A stretch of 64,000 nucleotides of DNA from Flavobacterium psychrophilum (GTDB lineage Bacteria; Bacteroidota; Bacteroidia; Flavobacteriales; Flavobacteriaceae). Below, in pieces: positions 7,470 to 17,366 of the stretch. The notes beneath the pieces were generated by a model. The model saw nothing but the letters and a program-made list of their open reading frames with translations, was not told the origin of the DNA and did not search any database. Each line of letters starts with the position of its first letter. Position 1 is the stretch's first letter. The stretch covers positions 1 through 64,000 of the forward strand of contig CAMAQD010000004.1 of NCBI GenBank assembly GCA_945860385.1, read 5' to 3'. Position numbers and translations under genes: made by a program.

Positions 7470-7876
7470 CTGCAAAGATCAGACACTTTTTGATTTTTTG
7501 CTGTTAATGATATGTTATTACTTTGTTGGATATAAGTTAAGATTTCACTTGCGGAAAGATATTTGCAGCAAATTACCTCAATATTTTATTTGTAAAAAAC
7601 TGTAAATCAATAAAGTATAGCCTTTTTTCCAGCTACTTTAATTTTGTTAAAATTGAGATTTACTTGTTTTTAATACCGTGCAATTATTTACAGTCCTTTT
7701 ATTTGAATTTAATAGATGGTCAAAAAAAAGTCCCGCAATATGAATTGCGAGACATTCTTTTAACTAACCAAAACCAAAATAATAAATAACCAGTTTATTA
7801 TTTTACAAAGTTCTGACTATTTTACATTTAAGGCTGTTAATGATATGTTATTAGTTTGTTGTAGTAATGTTAACTT
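7393..7876. repeat. Pair of ~140-base direct repeats carrying the small RNAs
   Basis: Direct repeats at about 7391-7530 and 7722-7863. Identical or near-identical blocks are 7415-7467 with 7749-7800 and 7501-7520 with 7834-7853. The blocks between these differ, so conservation is patchy rather than that of a recent duplication. About 190 bases of unrelated AT-rich sequence separate the copies. I see no protein-coding gene in the interval. Confidence 0.85.
7722..7802 (-). ncRNA. Predicted small RNA, copy B
   Basis: The second copy, offset about 333 bases from copy A and on the same strand. After a -7-like AGAACTTTG (ending 7806) come a nine-pair hairpin (AAUAAUAAA / UUUAUUAUU), the same U/G-rich linker, and a terminator stem GUCUCGCAA / UUGCGGGAC with one U-G wobble, followed by eight U. 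The loop and part of the stem differ from copy A while the pairing is kept. That pattern suggests selection for RNA structure. The region upstream of the -7 element (CATATCATTAACAGC) is also conserved, as expected for a promoter. It is transcribed away from purU. Confidence 0.6.
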
Positions 7877-8731
7877 TTAATAAAACACGACTGTTTTATT
7901 GTCATAAACCATTGTTTTTCGCTCTGCATGAAGTTTGATGGCCCTTGCTAAAACGGTACGCTCTAAATCCCGACCCTTCATAATAAAATCATCGATGGAG
8001 TTGATGTGAGAAACCCGCGTAATATCTTGCTCAATAATTGGACCTTCATCCAGTTGTTCCGTAACATAGTGACTTGTAGCTCCAATAATTTTCACTCCTC
8101 TTTTGAAAGCGGAGTGATAGGGCTTTGCACCCGGAAAAGCAGGTAAAAACGAATGATGAATGTTGATGATTTTGTTTTTGTAAAGTGAAATCAAATTGGG
8201 TGTAATAATTTGCATATAACGCGCCAAAACTATAAAATCTATTTCGTGTTTTTGAAGTAATTCCATTTGTTGTTTTTCGCCTTCTTCCTTAATGTCTTTT
8301 GTAAATGGAATATAGTAAAATGGAATTTCAAAACGGTTGGCAACCGACCTTAAATCTTCATGATTGCTCACAATTAAAGGAATTTCGACATTAAATTCCC
8401 CAGCACTATAACGTCCCAAAATGTCAAACAAACAATGGTCGTATTTCGAGACAAACAAGGCCATTTTTTGCTTTTTTTCTTTAGGATGAATTTCCCATGC
8501 CATTTTAAAATCAGCTGCGATGGATAGTTCAAATACATGTTTAATAGCCGATAGATTGCTGTTGGGATTGGTCAGTTCACATTCTAAACGCATAAAAAAA
8601 ACATTCTGTTCAAAATCTACATGTTGGTCAATATAAGTGATGTTTCCTTCTACTCTAACAATAAAATCAGTCACAGCAGCTATAATTCCTTTTTGGTCTT
8701 CACAATGAATTAGGATAGTAATTTTTTGCAT
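7877..8731 (-). CDS. purU: Formyltetrahydrofolate deformylase
   Basis: A 284-residue enzyme that hydrolyses 10-formyl-THF to THF and formate, supplying formate for PurT and balancing one-carbon pools. An N-terminal ACT domain (ITILIHCEDQKGIIAAVTDF) precedes a formyltransferase fold. The catalytic core is visible: NIHHSFLPAFPGAKPYHSAF (Asn and His catalytic) and GATSHYVTEQLDEGPIIEQ (catalytic Asp). The length is normal. It is followed on the same strand by the predicted small RNA genes. Confidence 0.96.
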   Translation of the reverse strand: MQKITILIHCEDQKGIIAAVTDFIVRVEGNITYIDQHVDFEQNVFFMRLECELTNPNSNLSAIKHVFELSIAADFKMAWEIHPKEKKQKMALFVSKYDHCLFDILGRYSAGEFNVEIPLIVSNHEDLRSVANRFEIPFYYIPFTKDIKEEGEKQQMELLQKHEIDFIVLARYMQIITPNLISLYKNKIINIHHSFLPAFPGAKPYHSAFKRGVKIIGATSHYVTEQLDEGPIIEQDITRVSHINSIDDFIMKGRDLERTVLARAIKLHAERKTMVYDNKTVVFY

Positions 8732-8785
8732 ATCATTTTAATTTCTTAAGGTTTAATTCCTCGAAGTTCTGCTTCTTTTTTTTTT

Positions 8786-8837
8786 GCCACAGATTCACAG
8801 ATTAAAAAAGATTTTTTAAAATTTGAGAATCTGTGGC
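8786..8837. repeat. Inverted repeat between purU and the DUF4197 gene
   Basis: GCCACAGATTC (8786-8796) is the exact inverted complement of GAATCTGTGGC (8827-8837), with a 30-base AT-rich loop. A T run precedes it on the plus strand, so it is not a canonical terminator for the minus-strand gene that ends nearby. It looks like one of the dispersed palindromic elements of this genome. Confidence 0.75.
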
Positions 8838-8883
8838 TAATATTTTCTTAATAACTCTTGAACTCTGCCCCGAGAAAGGTTAT

Positions 8884-9588
8884 TTATTTTTTGTCCTGCA
8901 TTGCAAAAACCTGTTGCAGCAAAGTGGAAGTTCTCGCATTCAGATTGGTTCTGATATTTTTTTCTTCGACGGCAATCATTTTGAATACGCCTGTCATTGC
9001 TTGATTGGTAACATAATCAGTCAAGTCTGGATTTACTTTTTGCACCAATGGAATCATATTGTATTTATTGATGATATTACTCCAAACCTTGTCTGCTCCC
9101 ACTTTGGCGAAAGAGTTTTTTATTACAGGATTGAATTTTCCGTATAATGCGGTCGAAGTGCTATTTTGTAAATAGGTGGTTGCTGCATTTTCATTGCCCA
9201 TCAAAATAGTTTTGGCGTCATAAAAAGACATATTTACAACAGCGTCGACAAATATTGGAGTTGCTTCTTTTACAGCATCTTCGGCGGCACGATTGAGTAC
9301 TTTTAATCCTTCATCGGCTAAGGAGCCAAGACCTATTTTTCGTAAACTGGAATCTACTTTTTTCAATTCGGCAGGAAGTAAAATTTTGACAGCTTCATTT
9401 CTAAAAAAACCATCTGTGGCTGTCAATTTTGTTACTTGTTTTGAAATGCCATTATTCAAAGCTTCTTTCAATCCACCCGAAATATCGATGCCATACCCTT
9501 GAGTTTGCGGAAATTGATTCATCACCTGCTGCATTTCGGCACAACTTGAAAGGGAAAACACCAACACCAACATAATTACTTTTTTCAT
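8884..9588 (-). CDS. DUF4197 family lipoprotein
   Basis: A 234-residue lipoprotein. The signal peptide ends in SLSSC, a lipobox with the lipidated cysteine at about residue 16. The remainder matches the DUF4197 family: GLKEALNNGISKQV, then AVKILLPAELKKVDSSLRKIG, then AATTYLQNSTSTALYGKFNP. Family members are all-helical periplasmic or outer-membrane-attached proteins of unknown function. It is probably monocistronic. A -7 match (TATTTTTG, complement of 9638-9645) lies about 50 bases upstream. Confidence 0.9.
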   Translation of the reverse strand: MKKVIMLVLVFSLSSCAEMQQVMNQFPQTQGYGIDISGGLKEALNNGISKQVTKLTATDGFFRNEAVKILLPAELKKVDSSLRKIGLGSLADEGLKVLNRAAEDAVKEATPIFVDAVVNMSFYDAKTILMGNENAATTYLQNSTSTALYGKFNPVIKNSFAKVGADKVWSNIINKYNMIPLVQKVNPDLTDYVTNQAMTGVFKMIAVEEKNIRTNLNARTSTLLQQVFAMQDKK

Positions 9589-9805
9589 TTTACATTTTTT
9601 ATGAGTTAGCCCGGTGTATTAGATTTGGCACTCGGGTCAAAAATACTACTTTCAATAACAATACCATAATTTTATTGCCGAACATAAAATGCCAAATAAA
9701 TACCATTCAAATTGATTTCTTTTTTTCTAAGAAATAAATCGGATGGCTGTTGATTCTTAAAAATATTTGTAAATTGCAGTATTAAAATTATCATATTCAC
9801 AAAAA

Positions 9806-12800
9806 ATGGAAATCGCTACACCTTATATACCTGTTCACAAAGTTCGAATTGTAACTGCTGCATCTCTTTTTGATGGCCACGATGCTGCCATCAATATTAT
9901 GCGAAGAATTATTCAGTCCACTGGAGTTGAGGTCATTCATTTAGGGCACGACCGAAGCGTTGAGGAAGTAGTGAATACTGCCATTCAGGAAGATGCCAAT
10001 GCTATTGCGATGACTTCTTATCAAGGCGGTCACAATGAATATTTTAAATATATGCGCGATTTACTTTGCGAAAAAGGAGCTTCACATATTAAAATTTTTG
10101 GAGGAGGCGGAGGCGTAATTCTTCCCTCAGAAATTGCTGATTTGCAGGCTTACGGAATTACCAGAATTTATTCTCCAGACGATGGTCGTGCAATGGGTTT
10201 GCAGGGAATGATTAATGATTTGGTACAACAATCCGATTTTGCTATTGGGGATAAATTGCAAGATGAAATCAATCATTTAGAAGAAAAGAATCCTAAGGCC
10301 ATTGCCCGAATTATTTCTTCTGCGGAGAATTTCCCAGAAATCGCTGCTTCCACCTTGGATAAAATTCATAAAATAAATATAGATTGCAAAACGCCTGTTT
10401 TAGGCATTACCGGAACTGGTGGTGCGGGAAAATCTTCTTTGGTGGATGAATTAGTGCGTCGTTTTCTTATCGATTTCCCAACTAAAACCATTGGAATTAT
10501 TTCGGTTGATCCTTCCAAACGGAAAACGGGTGGAGCTTTATTAGGTGACCGAATTCGGATGAATGCCATCAATAATCCTCGAGTTTATATGCGGTCTTTG
10601 GCTACAAGACAATCCAATCTGGCTTTGTCAAAATATGTCTCTGAAGCGATTCAGGTTATTAAAGCTGCCAAATATGACATTATCATTCTTGAAACTTCCG
10701 GAATCGGACAATCAGATACTGAAATTACGGAGCATTCCGATGTTTCTCTTTATGTGATGACACCCGAATTTGGAGCAGCAACCCAATTGGAAAAAATCGA
10801 TATGCTTGATTTTGCTGATTTGGTAGCCATCAATAAATTTGATAAACGCGGTTCTTTGGATGCATTGCGGGATGTGAAAAAACAATACCAGCGGAATCAT
10901 AATCTTTGGGATACTGATTTAGATTCATTACCGATTTTTGGAACCATTGCTTCTCAGTTTAACGATCCCGGAATGAATACCCTGTACAAAGCTATTATGG
11001 AGAAGATTCATGAGAAAACCGATTCTGATTTGAAATCAACTTTTGAAATCTCGGACGAAATGAGTGAAAAAATCTTCGTGATTCCACCGCACAGAACTCG
11101 TTATTTATCCGAAATCGCAGAAAATAACCGAAAATATGATGCTACGGCTTTGAGCCAAGAACAGGTTGCCCAAAAATTATATGGCATTTTTAAAACGATT
11201 GAATCCGTTTCGGGAAAAATCCCTGAATTGAATAAAACAGGTATTAACGATGATTCTGTTTTGCCTACTGTTTTGGAATTAGAGCAACCAAGTGTTGCCG
11301 AAAATAAAATTTTTCTTAATTTATTGTTGAATCAATTTGACAAAGTAAAAATGGATTTGGATCCCTATAATTGGGAAATCATCCTGAATTGGAAGGAGAA
11401 AATTAATAGGTACAAGGAGCAATTTTACACTTTCAAAGTTCGGAATAAAGAAATCAAAATAGCAACTCATACCGAATCGCTTTCGCATACCCAGATTCCA
11501 AAAATCGCTTTGCCCAAATATCAGGCTTGGGGAGATTTATTAAAATGGAATTTACAGGAAAATGTTCCTGGAGAATTTCCTTTCACAGCGGGATTGTATC
11601 CTTTTAAAAGGGAAGGCGAAGATCCATCACGAATGTTTGCCGGTGAGGGCGGACCGGAACGAACCAACAAACGTTTCCATTATGTGAGTGCGGGTTTGCC
11701 AGCCAAACGCCTTTCAACCGCTTTTGACAGCGTGACTTTATACGGAAACGACCCTCATATTCGTCCTGATATTTATGGAAAAATCGGAAATGCCGGAGTT
11801 TCTATTTGTTGTCTGGATGATGCTAAAAAATTATATTCCGGTTTTGATTTGGTCGACGCTATGACCTCGGTGAGTATGACTATTAATGGGCCAGCACCTA
11901 TGATGTTGGGCTTTTTCATGAATGCTGCTATTGATCAACGTTGTGAAATTTACATCAAAGCGAATCATCTTGAAGATGAGGTGGAAGCTAAAATCAAAGC
12001 AATTTACAAAAATAAAGGAACGGAACGACCACAATATCAAGGCGATTTACCGGAAGGGAATAATGGTTTGGGATTGCTACTTTTAGGCGTTACAGGAGAC
12101 CAAGTTTTGCCTTTGGATGTCTATAATGAGATTAAATCCAAAACACTTTCGAAAGTGCGAGGAACGGTTCAAGCAGATATTTTAAATGAAGACCAGGCGC
12201 AAAACACCTGTATTTTCTCGACAGAATTTGCTTTGCGATTGATGGGAGACGTTCAGGAATATTTTATAACGAAAAAAGTGCAAAACTTTTATTCCGTTTC
12301 CATTTCGGGCTATCACATTGCCGAGGCAGGAGCCAATCCGATTTCGCAGTTGGCTTTCACGCTTTCGAATGGATTCACGTATGTAGAATATTATTTGAGT
12401 CGTGGAATGAAAATTAATGATTTTGGACCTAATTTATCTTTCTTTTTCTCGAACGGAATTGATCCGGAATACGCAGTAATTGGTCGAGTGGCACGAAAAA
12501 TTTGGGCAAAAGCCATGAAGAATAAATATGGTGCCGATGAACGAGCGCAGATGTTGAAATACCACATCCAGACTTCGGGTCGGTCGCTTCACGCACAGGA
12601 AATCGATTTTAATGATATTCGAACCACTTTGCAGGCTTTGTATGCCATTTATGACAATTGTAATTCTCTTCATACGAATGCTTATGACGAAGCAATCACC
12701 ACGCCAACAGAGGAAAGTGTGCGTCGGGCGATGGCTATTCAACTGATTATTAATAAGGAATTGGGCTTGACCAAAAACGAGAATCCCATTCAAGGTTCTT

Positions 12801-13258
12801 TCATTATCGAAGAATTGACCGACTTGGTTGAAGAAGCGGTTTTACTGGAATTTGACCGAATCACAGAACGTGGAGGAGTTTTAGGTGCGATGGAAACGAT
12901 GTACCAAAGAAGCAAAATTCAAGAGGAGAGTCTGTATTATGAAACCTTGAAACATACAGGGGAATTCCCGATTATTGGCGTTAATACGTTCTTGAGTTCC
13001 AAAGGTTCGCCAACGATAATTCCTGCTGAAGTCATCCGAGCCACCGAAGAAGAAAAACAATACCAAATCAAGATGTTGGAAAATTTACATCAATCCAATG
13101 CGGATACAGTACACGAATATTTGGACACTTTACGGAAAGCTGCTATACAAAACGAAAACTTGTTCGAGCATTTGATGGAAGCCACGAAAGTTTGTTCTTT
13201 AGGACAAATCACTGCTGCTTTGTTTGAAGTGGGCGGGCAGTATCGAAGAAATATGTAA
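9806..13258 (+). CDS. icmF: Fused isobutyryl-CoA mutase (IcmF)
   Basis: A 1150-residue adenosylcobalamin enzyme with its own G-protein chaperone, interconverting isobutyryl-CoA and n-butyryl-CoA or related acyl-CoAs. Residues 1-150 form the B12-binding domain ([11 protein letters not shown]; His25 is the expected cobalt ligand, and the last Gly of DxHxxG is Ala here). Residues about 190-480 form the MeaI-type GTPase, with the P-loop GTGGAGKSS near 200 and NKFD later. From about 560 comes the mutase barrel, with [13 protein letters not shown] and [13 protein letters not shown]. This order (B12, GTPase, mutase) defines IcmF and separates it from the two-subunit methylmalonyl-CoA mutase. It is alone in its transcript. 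No cobalamin riboswitch was seen upstream. Confidence 0.95.
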   Translation: MEIATPYIPVHKVRIVTAASLFDGHDAAINIMRRIIQSTGVEVIHLGHDRSVEEVVNTAIQEDANAIAMTSYQGGHNEYFKYMRDLLCEKGASHIKIFGGGGGVILPSEIADLQAYGITRIYSPDDGRAMGLQGMINDLVQQSDFAIGDKLQDEINHLEEKNPKAIARIISSAENFPEIAASTLDKIHKINIDCKTPVLGITGTGGAGKSSLVDELVRRFLIDFPTKTIGIISVDPSKRKTGGALLGDRIRMNAINNPRVYMRSLATRQSNLALSKYVSEAIQVIKAAKYDIIILETSGIGQSDTEITEHSDVSLYVMTPEFGAATQLEKIDMLDFADLVAINKFDKRGSLDALRDVKKQYQRNHNLWDTDLDSLPIFGTIASQFNDPGMNTLYKAIMEKIHEKTDSDLKSTFEISDEMSEKIFVIPPHRTRYLSEIAENNRKYDATALSQEQVAQKLYGIFKTIESVSGKIPELNKTGINDDSVLPTVLELEQPSVAENKIFLNLLLNQFDKVKMDLDPYNWEIILNWKEKINRYKEQFYTFKVRNKEIKIATHTESLSHTQIPKIALPKYQAWGDLLKWNLQENVPGEFPFTAGLYPFKREGEDPSRMFAGEGGPERTNKRFHYVSAGLPAKRLSTAFDSVTLYGNDPHIRPDIYGKIGNAGVSICCLDDAKKLYSGFDLVDAMTSVSMTINGPAPMMLGFFMNAAIDQRCEIYIKANHLEDEVEAKIKAIYKNKGTERPQYQGDLPEGNNGLGLLLLGVTGDQVLPLDVYNEIKSKTLSKVRGTVQADILNEDQAQNTCIFSTEFALRLMGDVQEYFITKKVQNFYSVSISGYHIAEAGANPISQLAFTLSNGFTYVEYYLSRGMKINDFGPNLSFFFSNGIDPEYAVIGRVARKIWAKAMKNKYGADERAQMLKYHIQTSGRSLHAQEIDFNDIRTTLQALYAIYDNCNSLHTNAYDEAITTPTEESVRRAMAIQLIINKELGLTKNENPIQGSFIIEELTDLVEEAVLLEFDRITERGGVLGAMETMYQRSKIQEESLYYETLKHTGEFPIIGVNTFLSSKGSPTIIPAEVIRATEEEKQYQIKMLENLHQSNADTVHEYLDTLRKAAIQNENLFEHLMEATKVCSLGQITAALFEVGGQYRRNM

Positions 13259-13416
13259 GCAGAGAACCATTTTTTGCGATGCAAAAAGTGATTGAATTAT
13301 TTAATATGATTTTTTAGAGTATTTCAAATCCCTTTTTTCAGTACAATTCAAGTTGAAAAAACAGTAAAATTTGATTTTTACAACAGGACAAGATATTGTA
13401 TGGAATTACAATAAAA

Positions 13417-13463
13417 ATTAAGACTCAACCCAGATAGCGACAACTACTGGATTGAGTCTTAAT
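13417..13463. terminator. Bidirectional terminator between icmF and ndk
   Basis: ATTAAGACTCAA (13417-13428) pairs exactly with TTGAGTCTTAAT (13452-13463), extended by CCCAG / CTGG inside. It lies between the convergent icmF and ndk genes. No strong T run follows, so termination may be partial. Confidence 0.6.
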
Positions 13464-13523
13464 TTGAAGTAGCATTTATAACAATAAATTTCTAACTGTC
13501 TTTTGTAATCTGAAATCTGAATA

Positions 13524-13943
13524 TTAGAATTGCTCTCTTCCGGCAAAATGGAAAGCACCTTCGATGGCTGCATTTTCATCACTGTCTGAACCGTGAACTG
13601 CGTTTTCTCCAATTGAAGTTGCATAAGCTTTACGAATGGTTCCTTCGGCAGCATCGGCAGGATTTGTAGCTCCAATCAAAGTTCTGAAATCTTCAACAGC
13701 GTTATCTTTTTCCAAAATAGCAGCAACGATTGGTCCTCTTGACATAAATTCCACCAATTCTCCGTAGAAAGGTCTTGCAGCATGAACAGCATAAAAGGCT
13801 TGAGCATCAGCTACAGTTAATTGTGTTAATTTCAAAGAAACGATTTTGAAACCACCGTTTGTAATCATTGCCAATATATTTCCGATGTGTCCGTTTGCAA
13901 CCGCATCTGGTTTGATCATTGTAAAAGTTCTATTCGTAGCCAT
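13524..13943 (-). CDS. ndk: Nucleoside diphosphate kinase
   Basis: A 139-residue enzyme that moves the terminal phosphate between nucleoside triphosphates and diphosphates through a phosphohistidine. [18 protein letters not shown] is at the N-terminus, and the active-site histidine is in [13 protein letters not shown], followed by the family-typical AAIEGAFHF. The length is normal. A -7 element (TATTTTTG, complement of 13968-13975) sits 25 bases upstream of the start. Confidence 0.97.
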   Translation of the reverse strand: MATNRTFTMIKPDAVANGHIGNILAMITNGGFKIVSLKLTQLTVADAQAFYAVHAARPFYGELVEFMSRGPIVAAILEKDNAVEDFRTLIGATNPADAAEGTIRKAYATSIGENAVHGSDSDENAAIEGAFHFAGREQF

Positions 13944-13967
13944 TTTTATTTTTTTTTAAATTGGATG

Positions 13968-13975
13968 CAAAAATA
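13968..13975 (-). promoter_or_regulatory. -7 element of the ndk promoter
   Basis: The minus strand reads TATTTTTG, a full match to TAnnTTTG, 25 bases ahead of the ndk start codon. No good -33 TTG was found at the expected distance. Confidence 0.55.
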
Positions 13976-14038
13976 GACTTTTTTATGGATTCATTTTATT
14001 GAATTATCAATTTATTGGAGATTATTTGACATTTTATC

Positions 14039-15646
14039 TTAAGAAAGTGGAACAATGTTGAAATTATTTTCCAATGGTTTCAGTTGATTTACTAATTGAG
14101 GAATAAGACTTTCTCCATTTTCAATATAAAACTCCGAAAAGTTGGCTTGTCGTTCCTGCAAACTTTGGTTGGGAAATAGTTCGTTTTGCAAATCGGTAAT
14201 TCGCTCCAATGTTTCTGAATATTTTAGTTTTTGGGCTTTTAATAGTCGTTTTTCGAGTTTTTCCAAGCCTTTTATTTGTTTTGCCTGTTGTGCTTTTACA
14301 GCTCCACTAAAAGATTTATCGGTCTGATTGGCTATTTCATAAAGTCTTTCGAATTGTTTTTGTAAAAGTTCTTTTTGAGGTTTAAAATCAATTGGGAACT
14401 CGGACAATTTTGCTGTTTCTTTATCCACCAAATTCTTTTGTTTTGAAAACAAATCGCTCCAGGATAATCCTAATTTGTCAGCTTTTGAGGCTTGTTTTTC
14501 GGTTGTCAATACTGCTGAATTTCTTAGTAAGAGTATAGGAAAAGTAACTTTCATGGCATCGAAAAAAGATTTTAATTCCAGCCAATACGCTATTTCTCCG
14601 CCTCCGCCAATGTAGCATAGATTGGGCAAAATTACTTCTTGATATAACGGACGCATAATCACGTTGGGGCTGAATTTCTCGGGATGATTTTCCAATAATT
14701 CTAAAATTTCGGTTTCCGAAAATTCTATTTTAGTATTGTTTACTTTGTAAATTCCATTTTCTAAAATAATACGTTCGCGTAAATCATTTTCCAAGTAAAA
14801 CAAATTAATCTCCCGTGGATTGACTTGAATGGTGTAATTTTTTAATTTTTCAGCCGTTTCAAGAACGAGTTTGTGCGACGATTGGTAAATTAATTCTTCC
14901 TTTATATTGGGAATAAATATTCGTTTTAAATCTTGATCATCGGCATCGAGAATGACCAAACCCTGTTCGCCAAAAAGTTCATTTGCCAAATAATGTGTGG
15001 CTTCTGCCAAATTAGAATGATTTAAATAAGATTCCTGAAATAGCTTTTTGATAGTTTCGGCATTTTTACCAGAACCTAATTCTTGAGCGTAAACTTCAAA
15101 AAAATCGGCTAAACCAGTAGTGGATAATCTTCCAACGGGTCCAGAACTTTCTTTGTTCCAGCGAAACTTTCGACCTTTGAAATTGAAGTAATTGATTTCT
15201 TCAAAATCGTGGTCTTCGGTCGCCATCCAATAAATAGGCACAAAGTGTTGCGATGGATATTTTGCTTTGAGTTCTTTTGATAAATTGATGGTTGAAATAA
15301 TTTTATACAAAAAATACAAAGGACCTGTGAACAAATTTAACTGATGACCAGTCGTTACTGTAAAGGTGTTTGAATCCTTTAAAAGTTTAATGTTGTTTAA
15401 TGTTGTATCCGAAGTATTGATTTTAGCATATTGTTTTTCAAGTACCGAAACTAAAACTTCTCTTTTTGCTTTGCCATTGTCATTGCCATTGAAATTGATT
15501 TTTTTTTCACTGATTTGTGCTTCGAAGTTTTCAAGATTTGGAAATCGGTTGTAAAGTGACTGTAGGTGTGGTTTTTGATTCAAATAATCATTCATTAATG
15601 GTGAGAAATAACCTGAATTTTGAAAGCTGATACAGTCGGTTGGCAT
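14039..15646 (-). CDS. bshC: Bacillithiol biosynthesis cysteine-adding enzyme
   Basis: A 535-residue enzyme that adds cysteine to glucosaminyl-malate, the last step in making the low-molecular-weight thiol bacillithiol. Family hallmarks visible are TGHQLNLFTGPLYFLYKI near residue 100, PIYWMATEDHDFEEI, and YIGGGGEIAYWLELK in the C-terminal half. A coiled-coil segment, KQIKGLEKLEKRLLKAQKL, follows near the end as expected for BshC. The length is right. bshA and bshB are not in the window. It is transcribed divergently from an MFS transporter. Confidence 0.95.
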   Translation of the reverse strand: MPTDCISFQNSGYFSPLMNDYLNQKPHLQSLYNRFPNLENFEAQISEKKINFNGNDNGKAKREVLVSVLEKQYAKINTSDTTLNNIKLLKDSNTFTVTTGHQLNLFTGPLYFLYKIISTINLSKELKAKYPSQHFVPIYWMATEDHDFEEINYFNFKGRKFRWNKESSGPVGRLSTTGLADFFEVYAQELGSGKNAETIKKLFQESYLNHSNLAEATHYLANELFGEQGLVILDADDQDLKRIFIPNIKEELIYQSSHKLVLETAEKLKNYTIQVNPREINLFYLENDLRERIILENGIYKVNNTKIEFSETEILELLENHPEKFSPNVIMRPLYQEVILPNLCYIGGGGEIAYWLELKSFFDAMKVTFPILLLRNSAVLTTEKQASKADKLGLSWSDLFSKQKNLVDKETAKLSEFPIDFKPQKELLQKQFERLYEIANQTDKSFSGAVKAQQAKQIKGLEKLEKRLLKAQKLKYSETLERITDLQNELFPNQSLQERQANFSEFYIENGESLIPQLVNQLKPLENNFNIVPLS

Positions 15647-15748
15647 ATTGAAGTTTATTTTATGCTAATTTACCACAAATTATTGGAACTAAATATTTGT
15701 TACTTTCGAAAATTAACATCATTTTTATCGAATTATTATTATACAACT

Positions 15749-17032
15749 ATGCAAGAAAATTCTAATCCTGAAAAAGTGAATTCGTTGAAACACGTGCTTT
15801 TTGGCAGTTTAATTGGAACAACCATTGAGTTTTTTGATTTCTATATTTATGCCAATGCTGCTGTTTTAGTTTTTCCACAATTGTTTTTTCCAGGATCAGA
15901 TTCCACTATTTCTACCATAGAATCTCTGGCGACTTTTTCTATCGCTTTTTTTGCTCGTCCAATTGGTTCCGTTGTTTTTGGACATTATGGTGATAAAATT
16001 GGACGAAAAACTACCTTGGTTGTTGCCTTGTTGACAATGGGAATTTCGACCGTTGCTATAGGTTTTTTACCGACTTACGCCAGCATAGGAATTACCGCTC
16101 CTTTACTATTGATGCTTTTCAGATTTGGTCAAGGATTGGGACTTGGGGGTGAATGGGGTGGAGCCGTTTTATTGGCAATAGAAAATGCTCCTCCGGGAAA
16201 ACGCGCTTGGTATGGAATGTTTCCGCAATTGGGAGCTCCGATTGGCTTGTTACTTTCCGGCGGCACTTTTCTTTTGTTGAGTGATACCTTGACCGAAGAA
16301 CAATTCTTTGATTATGGATGGAGAATTCCCTTCATTGCAAGTGCTGCATTAGTCGTGGTCGGATTTTATATTCGGTTGAAAATCACGGAAACGCCTTCTT
16401 TTATCGCTTCCTTGGAAACCAAGAAGCGGGTAAAAATTCCAATGATGGAGTTGCTGAAGTCCTATAAAAGAGAACTTGTTTTCGGAACTTTGGCAGCAGT
16501 AACCACTTTTGTGACTTTTTATTTTATGACTGTTTTTTCTTTGAGTTGGGCCACAACTGATTTAGGATATTCACGACGTGATTTTCTGATTATGCAACTT
16601 TTTTCAGTATTGTTTTTTGGAATATCGATTCCTGTTTCAGCCGTTTTAGCGGATAAATTTGGTCGCAGAATGGTGTTGATTGTTATTTCTGTCGGTATTG
16701 CCATTTTTGGATTGTTTTTTTCTTCGCTGCTTGGCTCGGGAAATACGACCTTGATTACGCTCTTTTTATGTTTAGGAATGACGTTGATGGGATTGACTTA
16801 TGGACCTTTGGGAACCTTTCTTTCTGAATTATTCCCAACAGAAGTGCGTTATTCAGGTGCTTCGCTCACGTTCAATTTTGCAGGAATTATTGGGGCAGCT
16901 TTTGCTCCTTTGATTGCCATTTGGTTGGCCAAAAATTATGGACTTACTTATGTGGGTTTTTATTTATCGGCAGCGGCGGTTCTGACTTTCTTCTCGCTTT
17001 TGATGATTAGTAAAAAAGAACATCAATTTTAG
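15749..17032 (+). CDS. MFS transporter, metabolite:H+ symporter (MHS) type
   Basis: A 427-residue inner-membrane transporter with about twelve hydrophobic segments. The front part matches the MHS (ProP/ShiA/KgtP-like) branch: LFGSLIGTTIEFFDFYIYA in helix 1, FARPIGSVVFGHYGDKIGRK spanning loop 2-3, and GLGLGGEWGGAVLL. The second-half signature ADKFGRRMVLI is present. The start is the ATG at 15749 (MQENSNPEKVNSLKH); the ORF opens at 15620 inside bshC, but those residues are unlike the family. The substrate is unknown: organic acids, betaine or proline are typical. A partial -7 match (TACTTTCG) lies at 15701-15708. Confidence 0.88.
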   Translation: MQENSNPEKVNSLKHVLFGSLIGTTIEFFDFYIYANAAVLVFPQLFFPGSDSTISTIESLATFSIAFFARPIGSVVFGHYGDKIGRKTTLVVALLTMGISTVAIGFLPTYASIGITAPLLLMLFRFGQGLGLGGEWGGAVLLAIENAPPGKRAWYGMFPQLGAPIGLLLSGGTFLLLSDTLTEEQFFDYGWRIPFIASAALVVVGFYIRLKITETPSFIASLETKKRVKIPMMELLKSYKRELVFGTLAAVTTFVTFYFMTVFSLSWATTDLGYSRRDFLIMQLFSVLFFGISIPVSAVLADKFGRRMVLIVISVGIAIFGLFFSSLLGSGNTTLITLFLCLGMTLMGLTYGPLGTFLSELFPTEVRYSGASLTFNFAGIIGAAFAPLIAIWLAKNYGLTYVGFYLSAAAVLTFFSLLMISKKEHQF

Positions 17033-17073
17033 TTTTTAAAATTTAGTGTCTTTTTATTTGTTTATTAAAAAAG

Positions 17074-17095
17074 TATTTAGATATTTGTCTAAATA
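17074..17095. promoter_or_regulatory. Operator of the SdpR-type regulator
   Basis: TATTTAGA (17074-17081) and TCTAAATA (17088-17095) are perfect inverted copies separated by TATTTG. The site begins 34 bases upstream of the ArsR/SdpR-like regulator start codon. Winged-helix regulators of this family bind such TA-rich dyads and repress their own operon. Confidence 0.75.
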
Positions 17096-17107
17096 TATAA
17101 ATTAATT

Positions 17108-17362
17108 ATGAATTCCATTTTCAAGGCTTTGAATGACGAAACCAGAAGAGAAATTTTGGAACTTTTGAAGGTTAAGGATTTATCTGCTGGTGAAATAGCG
17201 GATTATTTTAACATTTCGAAGCCCAGTATTTCTCATCATTTGGATATTTTGAAACGTGCCGATTTAATTTCTTCCGAAAAAAAAGGGCAATTTGTTATTT
17301 ACTCTTTGAACACTACCATTATGGAAGACGTTTTGCAATGGATTTTAACTTTTAAAAAATAA
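17108..17362 (+). CDS. ArsR-family autorepressor, SdpR-like
   Basis: An 84-residue winged-helix DNA-binding protein, nearly all wing and recognition helix: FKALNDETRREILELLK, then LSAGEIADYFNISKPSISHH (the helix-turn-helix), then KGQFVIYSLNTT (the wing). It has no metal-sensing cysteines, unlike true ArsR or CzrA sensors. It is followed after four bases by an SdpI-like membrane protein, the same pair as Bacillus sdpRI. In Bacillus the membrane protein both gives immunity to a peptide toxin and sequesters the regulator. The dyad at 17074-17095 is its likely operator. Confidence 0.9.
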   Translation: MNSIFKALNDETRREILELLKVKDLSAGEIADYFNISKPSISHHLDILKRADLISSEKKGQFVIYSLNTTIMEDVLQWILTFKK

Positions 17363-17366
17363 AACG

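Noticed and set aside
9589-9805. A possible cobalamin riboswitch ahead of icmF
   Set aside because: No B12 box (GCCACTG) or matching stem set; the only feature is a weak inverted repeat near 9609-9636 in the leader of the DUF4197 gene.
13418-13675. An 85-codon frame overlapping ndk on the same strand
   Set aside because: It is a shifted reading of ndk and the terminator next to it.
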